A stretch of 50,095 nucleotides of DNA from Bacteroidota bacterium (GTDB lineage Bacteria; Bacteroidota; Bacteroidia; Chitinophagales; Chitinophagaceae): NCBI GenBank assembly GCA_013285855.1, contig JABDGW010000016.1:1-50095 (forward strand), written 5' to 3'. Below, one piece after another: positions 24,120 through 32,701 of the stretch. The translations under genes and the position numbers were made by a program. Position 1 is the first letter of the stretch; the number at the start of each line of letters is the position of its first letter. The notes under the pieces were generated by a model. That model worked only from the letters and a program-made list of their open reading frames with translations, did no database searches and had not been told where the DNA came from.

Positions 24120-24347
24120 TTATTTCTTATTATTCTGTTTATAATTTCCTTTGCTGTTATTGTTTTTATTTTCAGTGCTTTTAGCTGCTATCTGCGTTTG
24201 TATGTCTTCATCATAAGGATGAGAAATGCCATGTGCATTATCTGGTATTCCTAATGTTGTTGAAGGGCCGCCTTTTGCAGCCATATCTCTTTCTTCATCT
24301 GCATTTACAGTTGAATAAGCATTCTGATCCTTTTTATTGTTTACCAT
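24120..24347 (-). CDS. Small hydrophilic protein of unknown function
   Basis: This 75-residue protein is rich in Asn, Lys, Gln, Asp and Ser and has no hydrophobic segment. A central block, AAKGGPSTTLGIPDNAHGIS, is followed by a low-complexity Asn/Lys tail. It may be disordered and resembles small stress-related hydrophilic proteins, but I know no family. A strong terminator follows its stop, which supports it being a real gene. Its start is the ATG at 24345-24347. No operon partner is evident. Confidence 0.6.
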   Translation of the reverse strand: MVNNKKDQNAYSTVNADEERDMAAKGGPSTTLGIPDNAHGISHPYDEDIQTQIAAKSTENKNNNSKGNYKQNNKK

Positions 24348-24486
24348 AACAATAGTTTTTATAAGTTATGTAATAGCTTTTATAGTCAAATTATCATGCT
24401 AACAATAGTTTGATTAAAATTTTTTAAGTGAATTTTTTTCAAATTATTTTGAATGAATAGTTCTTGTTTGATTATACCCGGATAAA

Positions 24487-26487
24487 TTATCTGATTAAAA
24501 TAACCGTGCCTTTTAACAAGTGTAATTTCCCTTCAAGATCTGTATATTTTATCAGATAAATGTAAGTGCCCGGCGGCTGCGGTTTATTATTTATTATACC
24601 ATCCCATCCTTCAGAAACACTCTCAGAATGAAAAATTAATTCCCCAAACCTGTTGTAAATATTAAAGTTTAAAAGATGCTGGCCATTTGTTACAGGTATG
24701 CGAAAAATATCATTCAATCCATCATTATTTGGAGTAAAGGCAGATGGAATAAAAACATCAGGCTGGCAATTATCAAACACATTTACAGTATCTCTTATCG
24801 CTTCACAATTTGATACGGCTGTTACCCAGTATTTGCCGGGGAAATTAACTGTATATTTTGCATTGGTATTTCCATCCTGCCAGCGATAATGAACTGTGCT
24901 GTCAGCAGGCAAAGAAAATGTTACAGGCATATTGTTTGACAAACAGGTATCTGCAGTTAAAGCAAGGTCTATTTTTTTGACAGCAGAAAGGTTTGTATAA
25001 ATAATGCTGTCGCAACCGGTTAATGTATTTAATCTCGTAGTATAAAAACCGGGTTGTTTAACTTCTGTTCCATCGGGAAGTGTATAAGAATCATGATCGC
25101 ATATTTCTTCCTGCTTATTTATAACAACATCGTTGCAGCAGATTTGCTGTACACAATCACGCTGGCGTAAAGGCATAATGTTTTTTGAATACACTGGAAT
25201 AAATTCTGGCGTAACAGCTCCCGCATCCGTCCATGAATAAAATACATCCCTGGCTGGTGGAATAATTAAAGTTTTAAATTCTATATCAAAATCTTTTGAA
25301 CAAAATGTTTCACCATTAATTGATGCCTTTAATAAATAAGCCATGTTGCCATCTGTATCAGAAGAATTGCCTGTATTATACGAACCTGATAAATAAATAT
25401 TATTTTGAAAAATACGGCCGCTTCCAAGTGCTAATGCATTTGAAACATCCGTACTATAAATATGCGCCCAGTTTATTACTGAATCATCTTTCACACTAAA
25501 TAAAACAGGATCAGGCTTTGTATTTGCGTAATAAATTTCATTGTCGTTAACAGCGCCAAAATCTTCTATTTGCGCTTTTTTAACGGGCTTTCCATAAGAT
25601 TCAAGATCTATTTCTGATGATTCGTTTTTATATTTTCCATCTGGTGTAAAGCTGTATGTGCGGTTGCCGGTTTTAAGTTTCAGGCTCTTGTCTTCATTTT
25701 CTATGATGCGTGCATTATTATAATAATAATCCGCATTTTCATATTCATTCATCCATATCATGCTGCCGTTATATTGGTTGATCTTTATGATGTGTGCTGA
25801 GCCAGTATTTAAGTTATTGCCGATTACAATTAAATTTCCGTCAGATAACTGCGTTACTTTATTTAATGTTTCTTTATCACTATGAAAAAAAGAACGCTGC
25901 CAGGTTACATTGCCATCTTTATTAATGCGTATAATAAAGTTTGAGCTATTAGTAACAGAGAGAATATTTCCTTTTCCATCGCCATTGAAATTTAAATATA
26001 AAGTTCCAACAGCAACAAAATCTCCATTATCCATTTCAACAGTTTGCGTTAAGCTTCCGTTTGTTGATTTTAATTCAAGCGACCATTGCGGTTCACCCAA
26101 CGAATCAATTTTTGCAATCCATCCCACATCATATAATGAATTATATTTTGTTGAGCCTGTGAAAATATAACCACCATTGTTTAGGCTCCTGATTCCATTA
26201 ATTGTTTCTGTGGCAGATGTACCAATTGCTTTGGACCAAAGCGGCGTGCCATGAAACGTTGTGCGCATTATCCAGCCATCCGTGTTATTGTTAGATGTAT
26301 CCTGCGTTACAAAACCAAGTATATAAATATCATCAGATGAAGTGAAAGAAAAACCTTTTATACGCGTGCCATAAAAACCTGCATTACTGTAGATATGCTG
26401 ATAAGGAATAGTGTCACAGGACTGGCCTGTAACTTTTAAGTAAAAAAAAAGTATGCTGAAAAAAAATACGACTATATTTTTTTTCAT
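24487..26487 (-). CDS. Secreted protein with a CHU_C type IX (type B) sorting domain
   Basis: The 666-residue protein has a signal peptide (MKKNIVVFFFSILFFYLKVT) and a C-terminal gliding-motility/type IX type B sorting domain, seen as VFIPSAFTPNNDGLNDIFRI and YNRFGELIF, then GWDG, PPGTYIYLIKY and GTVILIR. This domain directs export through the type IX secretion system. The central part resembles a WD-40-like or β-propeller repeat protein: several blocks of the form GNLIVIGNN, DGNVTWQRSFF and NNGGYIFTGS recur across residues 40-300. Cys-rich segment CVQQICCNDVVINKQEEICD marks a linker. Function is unknown; its type is a large outer-surface or secreted protein. It stands alone. Confidence 0.88.
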   Translation of the reverse strand: MKKNIVVFFFSILFFYLKVTGQSCDTIPYQHIYSNAGFYGTRIKGFSFTSSDDIYILGFVTQDTSNNNTDGWIMRTTFHGTPLWSKAIGTSATETINGIRSLNNGGYIFTGSTKYNSLYDVGWIAKIDSLGEPQWSLELKSTNGSLTQTVEMDNGDFVAVGTLYLNFNGDGKGNILSVTNSSNFIIRINKDGNVTWQRSFFHSDKETLNKVTQLSDGNLIVIGNNLNTGSAHIIKINQYNGSMIWMNEYENADYYYNNARIIENEDKSLKLKTGNRTYSFTPDGKYKNESSEIDLESYGKPVKKAQIEDFGAVNDNEIYYANTKPDPVLFSVKDDSVINWAHIYSTDVSNALALGSGRIFQNNIYLSGSYNTGNSSDTDGNMAYLLKASINGETFCSKDFDIEFKTLIIPPARDVFYSWTDAGAVTPEFIPVYSKNIMPLRQRDCVQQICCNDVVINKQEEICDHDSYTLPDGTEVKQPGFYTTRLNTLTGCDSIIYTNLSAVKKIDLALTADTCLSNNMPVTFSLPADSTVHYRWQDGNTNAKYTVNFPGKYWVTAVSNCEAIRDTVNVFDNCQPDVFIPSAFTPNNDGLNDIFRIPVTNGQHLLNFNIYNRFGELIFHSESVSEGWDGIINNKPQPPGTYIYLIKYTDLEGKLHLLKGTVILIR

Positions 26488-26559
26488 GATGAAACTTTGA
26501 GTGGTGGTTCAATATAAAGAAACTATTTAAATAACTGCAGAAACAGGGTTAATAATTGA

Positions 26560-27652
26560 TTATTGTTCAACTTCTTTTTCCATCATTAAATACGCTTTTA
26601 TAAACCCATCTAGTTCACCATCCATTACAGGTTGCACATTGCCCACTTCGTAATCTGTGCGGTGGTCTTTTATCATTTTATACGGATGAAAAACATAACT
26701 TCTTATCTGGCTCCCCCACTCTATTTTTTTCTTGCCCGCATTGGTTGCATTTTTTGCTTCTTCACGTTTGCGTAATTCTTCTTCATACAAACGGCTCTTC
26801 AGCATTTTTAAAGCAAGCTCACGGTTTTCACCTTGTGTTCTGCTTTGCTGGCATTCAACAATAATTCCTGAAGGAATATGTTTTAAACGCACAGCGGTTT
26901 CTACTTTGTTTACATTCTGTCCGCCTTTACCGCCGCTTCGATAAAATTCCCATTCAAGATCAGCAGGATTTACATTTATTTCAATCGTATCATCAATTAA
27001 TGGATACACAAATACACTTGCAAAAGATGTATGCCGTCTTGCATTACTGTCAAACGGAGAAATCCTCACCAAACGATGCACACCGCTTTCTGCTTTCAAA
27101 AACCCATAAGCAAACGGGCCATCAAATTGTAATGTTGCTGTTTTAATACCAGCGCCATCGCCTTCCTGGTAATCGAGTTCGGTAACTTTCCAGCCTTGTT
27201 TATCGCCATACATTCTGTACATGCGCAGCAGCATTTCTGCCCAGTCCTGGCTTTCTGTTCCGCCGGCACCAGGATTAATTTGCAACACCGCGGGCAATTC
27301 ATCTTCCGGCTGATTTAATGTGCTTTTGAACTCTGCATCATCTAATATTTTTAACGCATTATCATACGCCTGTTTTGTTTCTTCTTCAGTTGCATCACCG
27401 GCTTTCCAAAAATCAAACAGCACAGCAAAATCTTCAACAACGTTTTCAGATTGCTTATACAATTTCAGCCAATATTCATTTGTCTTTATTTCTTTCATGA
27501 TGCCGGTGGCGCGTTCATTATCATTCCAAAATCCCGGCGAAAGTGAGAGCTGTTTATCGTTTTCTATTTTCTGTGTGCGGTTATCAACGTCAAAGAAACC
27601 TCCTTATCCCGGCTAAGCGGGACCGCAAATCCTGTAATTTTTCTATTGTCAT
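26560..27652 (-). CDS. prfB: Peptide chain release factor 2, expressed by programmed +1 frameshift
   Basis: RF2 ends translation at UAA and UGA. The gene has two parts. Frame 1 begins at ATG 27652-27650 and reads [20 protein letters not shown], then hits TGA at codon 21 (27592-27590). A +1 shift at CTT-TGA-C moves to the second frame, which continues from Asp (27591) to the stop at 26560 and gives about 363 residues in total, close to the 365 of E. coli RF2. An internal Shine-Dalgarno-like AGGAGG (27604-27599) lies 3 bases before the CTT. The body carries the stop-codon loop region and GGQ motif ([12 protein letters not shown]). The same order occurs in most bacteria, where RF2 controls its own frameshifting. 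Confidence 0.96.
27589..27604 (-). promoter_or_regulatory. prfB: Programmed +1 ribosomal frameshift site of prfB
   Basis: On the minus strand the site reads AGGAGGTTTCTTTGAC: an internal Shine-Dalgarno-like AGGAGG, three bases, then the slippery CTT, an in-frame TGA, and C. Spacing equals that of E. coli prfB (AGGGGGTATCTTTGAC). When RF2 is scarce, slow termination at TGA allows the +1 shift, which makes the gene self-regulating. Confidence 0.95.
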
Positions 27653-27731
27653 AGAGCGCGAAGGTAAGAAGAGGAATTTTATGAAGATGTAATGAAGATT
27701 CTGTTACGATTAAAATGGTGTTTAATTTATT

Positions 27732-28874
27732 TCACTTTAATTCTACTGTCTTTTTTTGGCCATTAATATATATAGATACAAAAAATGTTGCCTCCATATC
27801 AGGATAACGTTTCAGTAATTGTGATTTAATATTTTTATACACTCTTAATTCAGGATATGCAGGAACCATTATCTCCTGAAAAGACCATGTTCTGACATTT
27901 ATCATAAAAGAACTATCTCCACAAAGAAATTTATTTTTATTTATAAAGAAAGTCTGCATTTCTTTTTTACGGTCGCGGTTGGCTACGCATATATACATGT
28001 CGGGAGGTTTGCAACTAAACAAGCTTTCTGATAAAAAGTAATCCCAATAACCGAAAAAATTAAATGCCGGCATTATTGCAAACAGGATAAATATAAGTTT
28101 GTTCCAACCTTTTGTAATTGATTTGAATGGTATTGAAACACGCGGTTTGGAAATAAATAATGTATACAATAGCAATATCATTACAACATTCCATGGCCAT
28201 ACTATTATATCATAATTAGTTCCAAATGGGCCAATTACAATGAGTATCAAAACGTGCATTAGAATAAGAAATATAGCAGCAGTTTTTTTTGTACGTTGAA
28301 ATAATAAACCAATACTTAATAATAATTCTATTATGCCTAAAGCATAACCGATATGATAAACTAATAAGTTATAAAAATATGAAGTGTCGGAATGCAAGAT
28401 TCCTGACGTTCTAAATGCATTGTATGTTGTTATCGAAAAGATATCGTTCATTTTACCTAAACCACTATAAAAATAAATAGCTGCAGATATGAAAGCTATT
28501 ACCGAATTAGCGGTGTTATCATTTTTATAATTTATTACCAAAGTAATTATTATAAAAATGTATTGATATTCCCACGGCTGCCATCTATTCTGATCCAATA
28601 AACAAGCAAGTACTTCAATAATAATTACACTGACCTGCAAAATTCTTTTTGAAGGAAAAATGAATAAAGCCATCAACGCTAATAACGAAAAAATAAATAG
28701 CACAAGATGTATAAATGAAGGAACAAATAAAAAATTGAATGGGGGAACAACTGGAAACAACCTATTTGCCAGCCAAACCTTATATGATATTGCCTTTGCT
28801 ATAAGCCAGAAAAAACAAATGAGTCTAGTTACAATTATCTTTTTTGAAACAATAAATAAATCAGAAAGTGTCAT
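27732..28874 (-). CDS. Polytopic membrane protein, HTTM/DoxX-like
   Basis: The 380-residue protein has about eight to ten hydrophobic segments up to about residue 285, followed by a soluble C-terminal part of about 95 residues containing FSCKPPDMYICVANRDRKKE and a final domain around VPAYPELRVYKNIKSQLLKR. Phrases such as QNRWQPWEYQY and SGLGKMND near residues 94-145 recall HTTM (gamma-carboxylase-like transmembrane) or DoxX-like proteins, but I cannot assign the family. It is an inner-membrane protein by its helices. It starts at the ATG at 28872-28874. It is 80 bases upstream of prfB's start in the minus direction and could be in the same operon. Confidence 0.75.
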   Translation of the reverse strand: MTLSDLFIVSKKIIVTRLICFFWLIAKAISYKVWLANRLFPVVPPFNFLFVPSFIHLVLFIFSLLALMALFIFPSKRILQVSVIIIEVLACLLDQNRWQPWEYQYIFIIITLVINYKNDNTANSVIAFISAAIYFYSGLGKMNDIFSITTYNAFRTSGILHSDTSYFYNLLVYHIGYALGIIELLLSIGLLFQRTKKTAAIFLILMHVLILIVIGPFGTNYDIIVWPWNVVMILLLYTLFISKPRVSIPFKSITKGWNKLIFILFAIMPAFNFFGYWDYFLSESLFSCKPPDMYICVANRDRKKEMQTFFINKNKFLCGDSSFMINVRTWSFQEIMVPAYPELRVYKNIKSQLLKRYPDMEATFFVSIYINGQKKTVELK

Positions 28875-29004
28875 ACAGCTATCATTGGCCCTAAACTATT
28901 AGTTTACCACATTAATTTTTTGAGCATTAAGACGTGTTTGATTTCATGCTTATGGCAATTTCTCTCAGCTGGCCTTGTGTTCTAAGTACATTGCCTATTT
29001 CTAA

Positions 29005-29421
29005 CTAACTATACTTCATTTTCAAATATTCAAACGAAGCCTTGATAATATTTCTTAACACATCAGCATTTACATCACTCAGCTTATTAATGTACAAACA
29101 GCCTTTGCCTGTTTTATGCTTGCCAAGTGCAGCAAGTAAATCTTTATTTCTTTCTTCACCGCCCATGCCATAAATAGCAATGTTTTGCTTGCGTGGCGAG
29201 AAACCTATTATGCACATATCACCTTCGTGCCCGCTTTCATATTTATAATGGTAACTGCCAAAACCAATAATGCTGGTGCCCCACATTTTAGGTTGCAAAC
29301 CTGTAACCTGTTTCATTATGTCAACTATTGCAAAACTGTCTTTGCGTTTTGTTTCATCGGCAACGGTATTTAAAAACTTAGCAACGTTTTCATCTGTCTG
29401 TTTTGTTTTTATTTCTGCCAT
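29005..29421 (-). CDS. DUF1801 domain protein
   Basis: This 138-residue cytoplasmic protein matches DUF1801: VAKFLNTVADETKRKDSFAI followed by VDIMKQVTG, PKMWGTSIIGFGSYHYKY and CLYINKLSDVN. The MWGTSIIGFG segment corresponds to the SYNMPAF region in the DUF1801 protein at 7908-8288. Function is unknown. It lies 16 bases after the panC stop on the same strand, so it is possibly cotranscribed with panC. Its start is the ATG at 29419-29421. Confidence 0.85.
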   Translation of the reverse strand: MAEIKTKQTDENVAKFLNTVADETKRKDSFAIVDIMKQVTGLQPKMWGTSIIGFGSYHYKYESGHEGDMCIIGFSPRKQNIAIYGMGGEERNKDLLAALGKHKTGKGCLYINKLSDVNADVLRNIIKASFEYLKMKYS

Positions 29422-29437
29422 ATAAATAATTTAAGTG

Positions 29438-30286
29438 TTAATTTATAAGCACATTATCTATTAATCTTACACCTTCAATAAAAGCAGCAACAAGCACAAT
29501 TAATTTTTTATTTTTTTCAATACTCTTTAAAGATAATAAAGTTTCAGCATCGCAAATTTCTATGTAATCAATCTTATCAAAACCGTTTTGCAGCAGTGTT
29601 TCAGTTGCCTGTGCTTTTAATTTATCAAAGCTTACTGCAGAAATATTTTGTTGTGTAAACTGCAATGATTGATATATGCATGCACCTTTAATTCTTGCAT
29701 CTTCGCTTAAACGCATGTTACGGCTGCTCATGGCAAGCCCGCTTTCTTCTCTTTGTATATCAACTGCAAGAATATTTACACCAGGAAAAAATTGCCGCAT
29801 CATGGTTTTTAAAACTAAATATTGCTGATAATCTTTTCTTCCTAAAAAAATTGTATTAGGCTGAATAAAGTTCAATAACCTGTATATCACATTGCAAACT
29901 CCCTGGAAATGCCCGGGCCTGTATTTTCCTTCTAAAATATTTTCAAGATAACCTAAATTAAAATGTTGCAATTGCTTTAATCCATCTTTATATATTTCAT
30001 CAACAGAAGGCAAAAACAGTATATCAGTTTTATTTGTTTCGAGTAAGTAAATATCGTTTTCAATAGTAACCGGGTATTTTTCGAAATCTTTTTTATCGTT
30101 AAACTGCGTTGGATTTATAAAGATGCTGCATACAGTTACATCAAAATTTTTTTTGCTTTCTTTTATTAATGAAAGATGCCCTGCATGCAAAGCGCCCATA
30201 GTTGGAACAAATCCAATTTTTAAATTTGGGCTGCGTAATTTTTCCAACTCTTTTTGAAGTGATGTAATCGTTTTAAATAAAATCAT
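29438..30286 (-). CDS. panC: Pantoate–β-alanine ligase
   Basis: PanC joins pantoate and β-alanine with ATP to make pantothenate, the precursor of CoA. I use the ATG at 30284-30286 (MILFKTITSL), which gives about 282 residues, the usual length; a longer frame starts 30 bases upstream but does not match the family. Motifs are FVPTMGALHAGHLSLI (HAGH-type nucleotide-binding, residues 34-37), IFINPTQFN, GHFQGVCNVI, LGRKDYQQY and the KMSKS-like SGLAMSSRN. The gene is divergent from the starch-synthase-like gene and followed by a DUF1801 gene. The panC–starch synthase–DUF4270 grouping is typical of Bacteroidota. Confidence 0.96.
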   Translation of the reverse strand: MILFKTITSLQKELEKLRSPNLKIGFVPTMGALHAGHLSLIKESKKNFDVTVCSIFINPTQFNDKKDFEKYPVTIENDIYLLETNKTDILFLPSVDEIYKDGLKQLQHFNLGYLENILEGKYRPGHFQGVCNVIYRLLNFIQPNTIFLGRKDYQQYLVLKTMMRQFFPGVNILAVDIQREESGLAMSSRNMRLSEDARIKGACIYQSLQFTQQNISAVSFDKLKAQATETLLQNGFDKIDYIEICDAETLLSLKSIEKNKKLIVLVAAFIEGVRLIDNVLIN

Positions 30287-30343
30287 TGCAGGGAATTTAA
30301 CAGCATTCAACACCATAATTACTTAATTTCAAAAGCATTTTTG

Positions 30344-30351
30344 TACTTTTG
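30344..30351 (+). promoter_or_regulatory. Candidate -7 promoter element for the starch-synthase-like gene
   Basis: TACTTTTG fits the TAnnTTTG -7 consensus of Bacteroidota and lies 44 bases before the start codon. No clear -33 element is visible at the expected spacing. Confidence 0.35.
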
Positions 30352-30394
30352 CACTCTTTATTTTTTTGAGTTAGGTATAAAACAGGTTTTTTGA

Positions 30395-31210
30395 ATGTCA
30401 ACAAAGAAAAGAATTTTATTTATAGCCACAGAAATGTCGCCTTACCTTGAGCTCACTGAATTTGCTGAAATCGTTAATAAGCTCGCTATAAAATGCAATG
30501 ACAACGGATACGAAGTTCGTTGTGTAATGCCCCGTTTTGGCGTGATTAATGAAAGAAGGCACAGATTGCATGAAGTGGTAAGATTGTCAGGAATTAATGT
30601 TTCGATTGATAATGATGATTATCCTTTGCAGATAAAAGTAGCATCATTGCCTAATGCAAGATTGCAGGTTTATTTTTTGGATAATGAAGATTTTTTCAAG
30701 CGTAAATATGTTTTTCATGATGAGCATGAGCATTGGTATGATGATAATGACCTGCGCACAATTTTCTTTTGTAAAGGCGCTCTGGAAACCGTAAAAAAAT
30801 TCGGCTGGCCGCCTGATATCATCCATTGCAGCGGCTGGATGACAGGTTTGATTCCTATGTATTTAAAAACAGTTTACAAACGTGAGCCTGTATTCCTGCA
30901 CAGTAAGGTTGTGTTTACCATCGGTCAAAATACATTTAAAGAAAAGCTGGGAAAATCTTTTTTAGAAAAGGCAAGTATTCATGCTAATATAAAAGATAAA
31001 GAGCTTGAGTTATATAAAGAAGCCAATAACACTGCAATGTTTAAAGGCGGAGCATATTATGCTGATGCAATAACATTTGGCGCTGAAAAAGTTGATAAAA
31101 AACTTGTTGAAGAATTTGCTAAATCAAAGGGCAAAAAGATTTTGGCATATAATAAAGAAACTGATTTAACAGACTATTTAGAATTGTATAACGAGCTTGC
31201 GCCGAAGTAA
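30395..31210 (+). CDS. Glycogen/starch synthase N-terminal-domain protein
   Basis: The 271-residue protein matches the N-terminal (GT5) Rossmann domain of glycogen/starch synthases: ILFIATEMSPY at the start, the CVMPRFG segment, and PDIIHCSGWMTGLIPMYLK, which corresponds to the family's PDIIHxHDWHT motif. The C-terminal GT-B donor domain of a normal synthase (about 480 residues) is missing. The KTGGLADVV motif that binds ADP-glucose appears as LELTEFAEIVNKL, so it has lost the Lys-Thr-Gly-Gly and is probably not an active synthase. This stand-alone form sits in a conserved Bacteroidota context, divergent from panC and before DUF4270. A regulatory or binding role is plausible. Confidence 0.85.
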   Translation: MSTKKRILFIATEMSPYLELTEFAEIVNKLAIKCNDNGYEVRCVMPRFGVINERRHRLHEVVRLSGINVSIDNDDYPLQIKVASLPNARLQVYFLDNEDFFKRKYVFHDEHEHWYDDNDLRTIFFCKGALETVKKFGWPPDIIHCSGWMTGLIPMYLKTVYKREPVFLHSKVVFTIGQNTFKEKLGKSFLEKASIHANIKDKELELYKEANNTAMFKGGAYYADAITFGAEKVDKKLVEEFAKSKGKKILAYNKETDLTDYLELYNELAPK

Positions 31211-31217
31211 CAATTTC

Positions 31218-32657
31218 ATGAATTTATCTCGCTCCCATTTTAAAAAAATTTCTTTTTTTTTGATTTTTGTTACGCTCATTTTTTCCTGTACAAAAATTAT
31301 GACCACCAATATTGGTGCTGGTCTGATACCTCCTGTTGATGGCGTTTTTACAAAAGATACGGTGCTTGAAGTACTTACTAAAAACATAGGTTTCGATACG
31401 GTTGCTGTCGGCATATCTGATGATCATGTTTTGGGCTATATAAATGATCCCATTTTCGGGAAAACAAAAGCATCAATTAATTTCCAGGTCGGGCCACTTA
31501 CCAGTCCATTTTCTCTTGGTTTCAACAAAGACAGTATTGTGCTTGATTCTGTTGTGCTTTGTTTAAGTTACCATGGTAATTGGGGTGATACTATTCCACA
31601 CCTTAAGTTGCATGTGTACACCATAGAGCCTGAAGTTCTGTTTAATAATGACTCTGCTTATGATAATAATATAACTTTTGAACGGGGACCGGAAATTACA
31701 GAATCCGGTACGGCAAAAGATGTGGATATTACAACATTAAATGATGTTGATTCAACTATTTTTAATAAAGAACCTACTATCAACCAGCTTAGAATAAAAC
31801 TAAGTAATGCATTTGGCCAGCAAATTATAAATTTAGACAGCCCATCGGCTTTTCAAAACGATTCTACTTTTTATAATTATTTAAGAGGTTTAGTTGTAGA
31901 ACCGGAAGAAACCGGCAATGCTTTAGTGCTTATAAATTTATTGGATACCGCTACTCATTTGTCGCTTTATTATCATACAATAAATCATTCAGATACTGTA
32001 ACACGCAGATTTGCACCAAACGTTTTAACTTCTGCCAGTTCAAATACTATTTTAAGAGATTACCAGGGCACACAAATACCTTCTTATGTTTCAAGAGCAG
32101 ATTCTAATCAGGATTTGGTATTTATGCAAACGAGCCCCGGATTATATACTCATATAAATATTCAATCGGTGTTGCATATGCCGAATGTAATTGTTCACCG
32201 CGCCGAAATATTAATGTACCAGGTGCCTGACCTTACAACCGACAATGATAAATATCTTACTGCGCCAAATCTTTTTCTTTCTGCAGAAGATTCAAACCGC
32301 AGGTTTGCTATACCGTATGATATAACTTTTTCCGGAGGCAGTATTAGTAACCTTTTTCAATTTGGTGTAACGCCTAAATCTCATATTGATGCAAACACAG
32401 GCAGAACTACATCTTATTATAGTTTCGATATATCAAGGTATGTGCAAAATGTTATAACAAGGCATGACACCTTGTATAATCTTTCTCTTTTTGCTCCTTA
32501 CAACCAATATATTTATCCTGTTAAAAACACCATTTATGCAGTGCCAATTTCGTCACCTGCACTAAATAATGCAGCCGTAGGAAGAGTAATGCTGGGCGGC
32601 GGCAGCAACAGTCAATACAAGATGCGGTTACACATAGTATATTCAGCTGTTCAATAA
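31218..32657 (+). CDS. DUF4270 family lipoprotein
   Basis: This 479-residue protein has a lipoprotein signal (FLIFVTLIFSC, Cys24) and the DUF4270 pattern: GAGLIPPVDGVFTKDTVLEV, SDDHVLGYINDPIFGKTKAS, LDSVVLCLSYHG and IVHRAEILMY. These proteins are common in Bacteroidota, probably in the outer membrane or periplasm; function is unknown. I start it at the ATG at 31218, which gives a normal signal, rather than an in-frame upstream start that overlaps the previous gene. It begins 7 bases after the starch-synthase-like gene ends, so the two are cotranscribed. Confidence 0.9.
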   Translation: MNLSRSHFKKISFFLIFVTLIFSCTKIMTTNIGAGLIPPVDGVFTKDTVLEVLTKNIGFDTVAVGISDDHVLGYINDPIFGKTKASINFQVGPLTSPFSLGFNKDSIVLDSVVLCLSYHGNWGDTIPHLKLHVYTIEPEVLFNNDSAYDNNITFERGPEITESGTAKDVDITTLNDVDSTIFNKEPTINQLRIKLSNAFGQQIINLDSPSAFQNDSTFYNYLRGLVVEPEETGNALVLINLLDTATHLSLYYHTINHSDTVTRRFAPNVLTSASSNTILRDYQGTQIPSYVSRADSNQDLVFMQTSPGLYTHINIQSVLHMPNVIVHRAEILMYQVPDLTTDNDKYLTAPNLFLSAEDSNRRFAIPYDITFSGGSISNLFQFGVTPKSHIDANTGRTTSYYSFDISRYVQNVITRHDTLYNLSLFAPYNQYIYPVKNTIYAVPISSPALNNAAVGRVMLGGGSNSQYKMRLHIVYSAVQ

Positions 32658-32673
32658 TTTTTATTTAGTACAC

Positions 32674-32681
32674 TATATTTG
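32674..32681 (+). promoter_or_regulatory. Candidate -7 promoter element for metK
   Basis: TATATTTG fits the Bacteroidota TAnnTTTG consensus and lies 21 bases before the metK start. The leader would be short, so no riboswitch has room between it and the gene. An A-rich run precedes the ATG. Confidence 0.4.
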
Positions 32682-32701
32682 CACCCTGTTAAAAAAAAAT
32701 T

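Noticed and set aside
26560..27498. A shorter prfB start at 27498 ([10 protein letters not shown])
   Set aside because: Upstream on the minus strand lies a complete frame-1 start, AGGAGG and CTT-TGA-C, giving the full family N-terminus after a +1 shift, so the shorter model loses about 50 residues.
32658..32701. SAM riboswitch before metK
   Set aside because: There are only about 44 bases between the previous stop and the start, and no conserved stems are visible, so there is no room for one.
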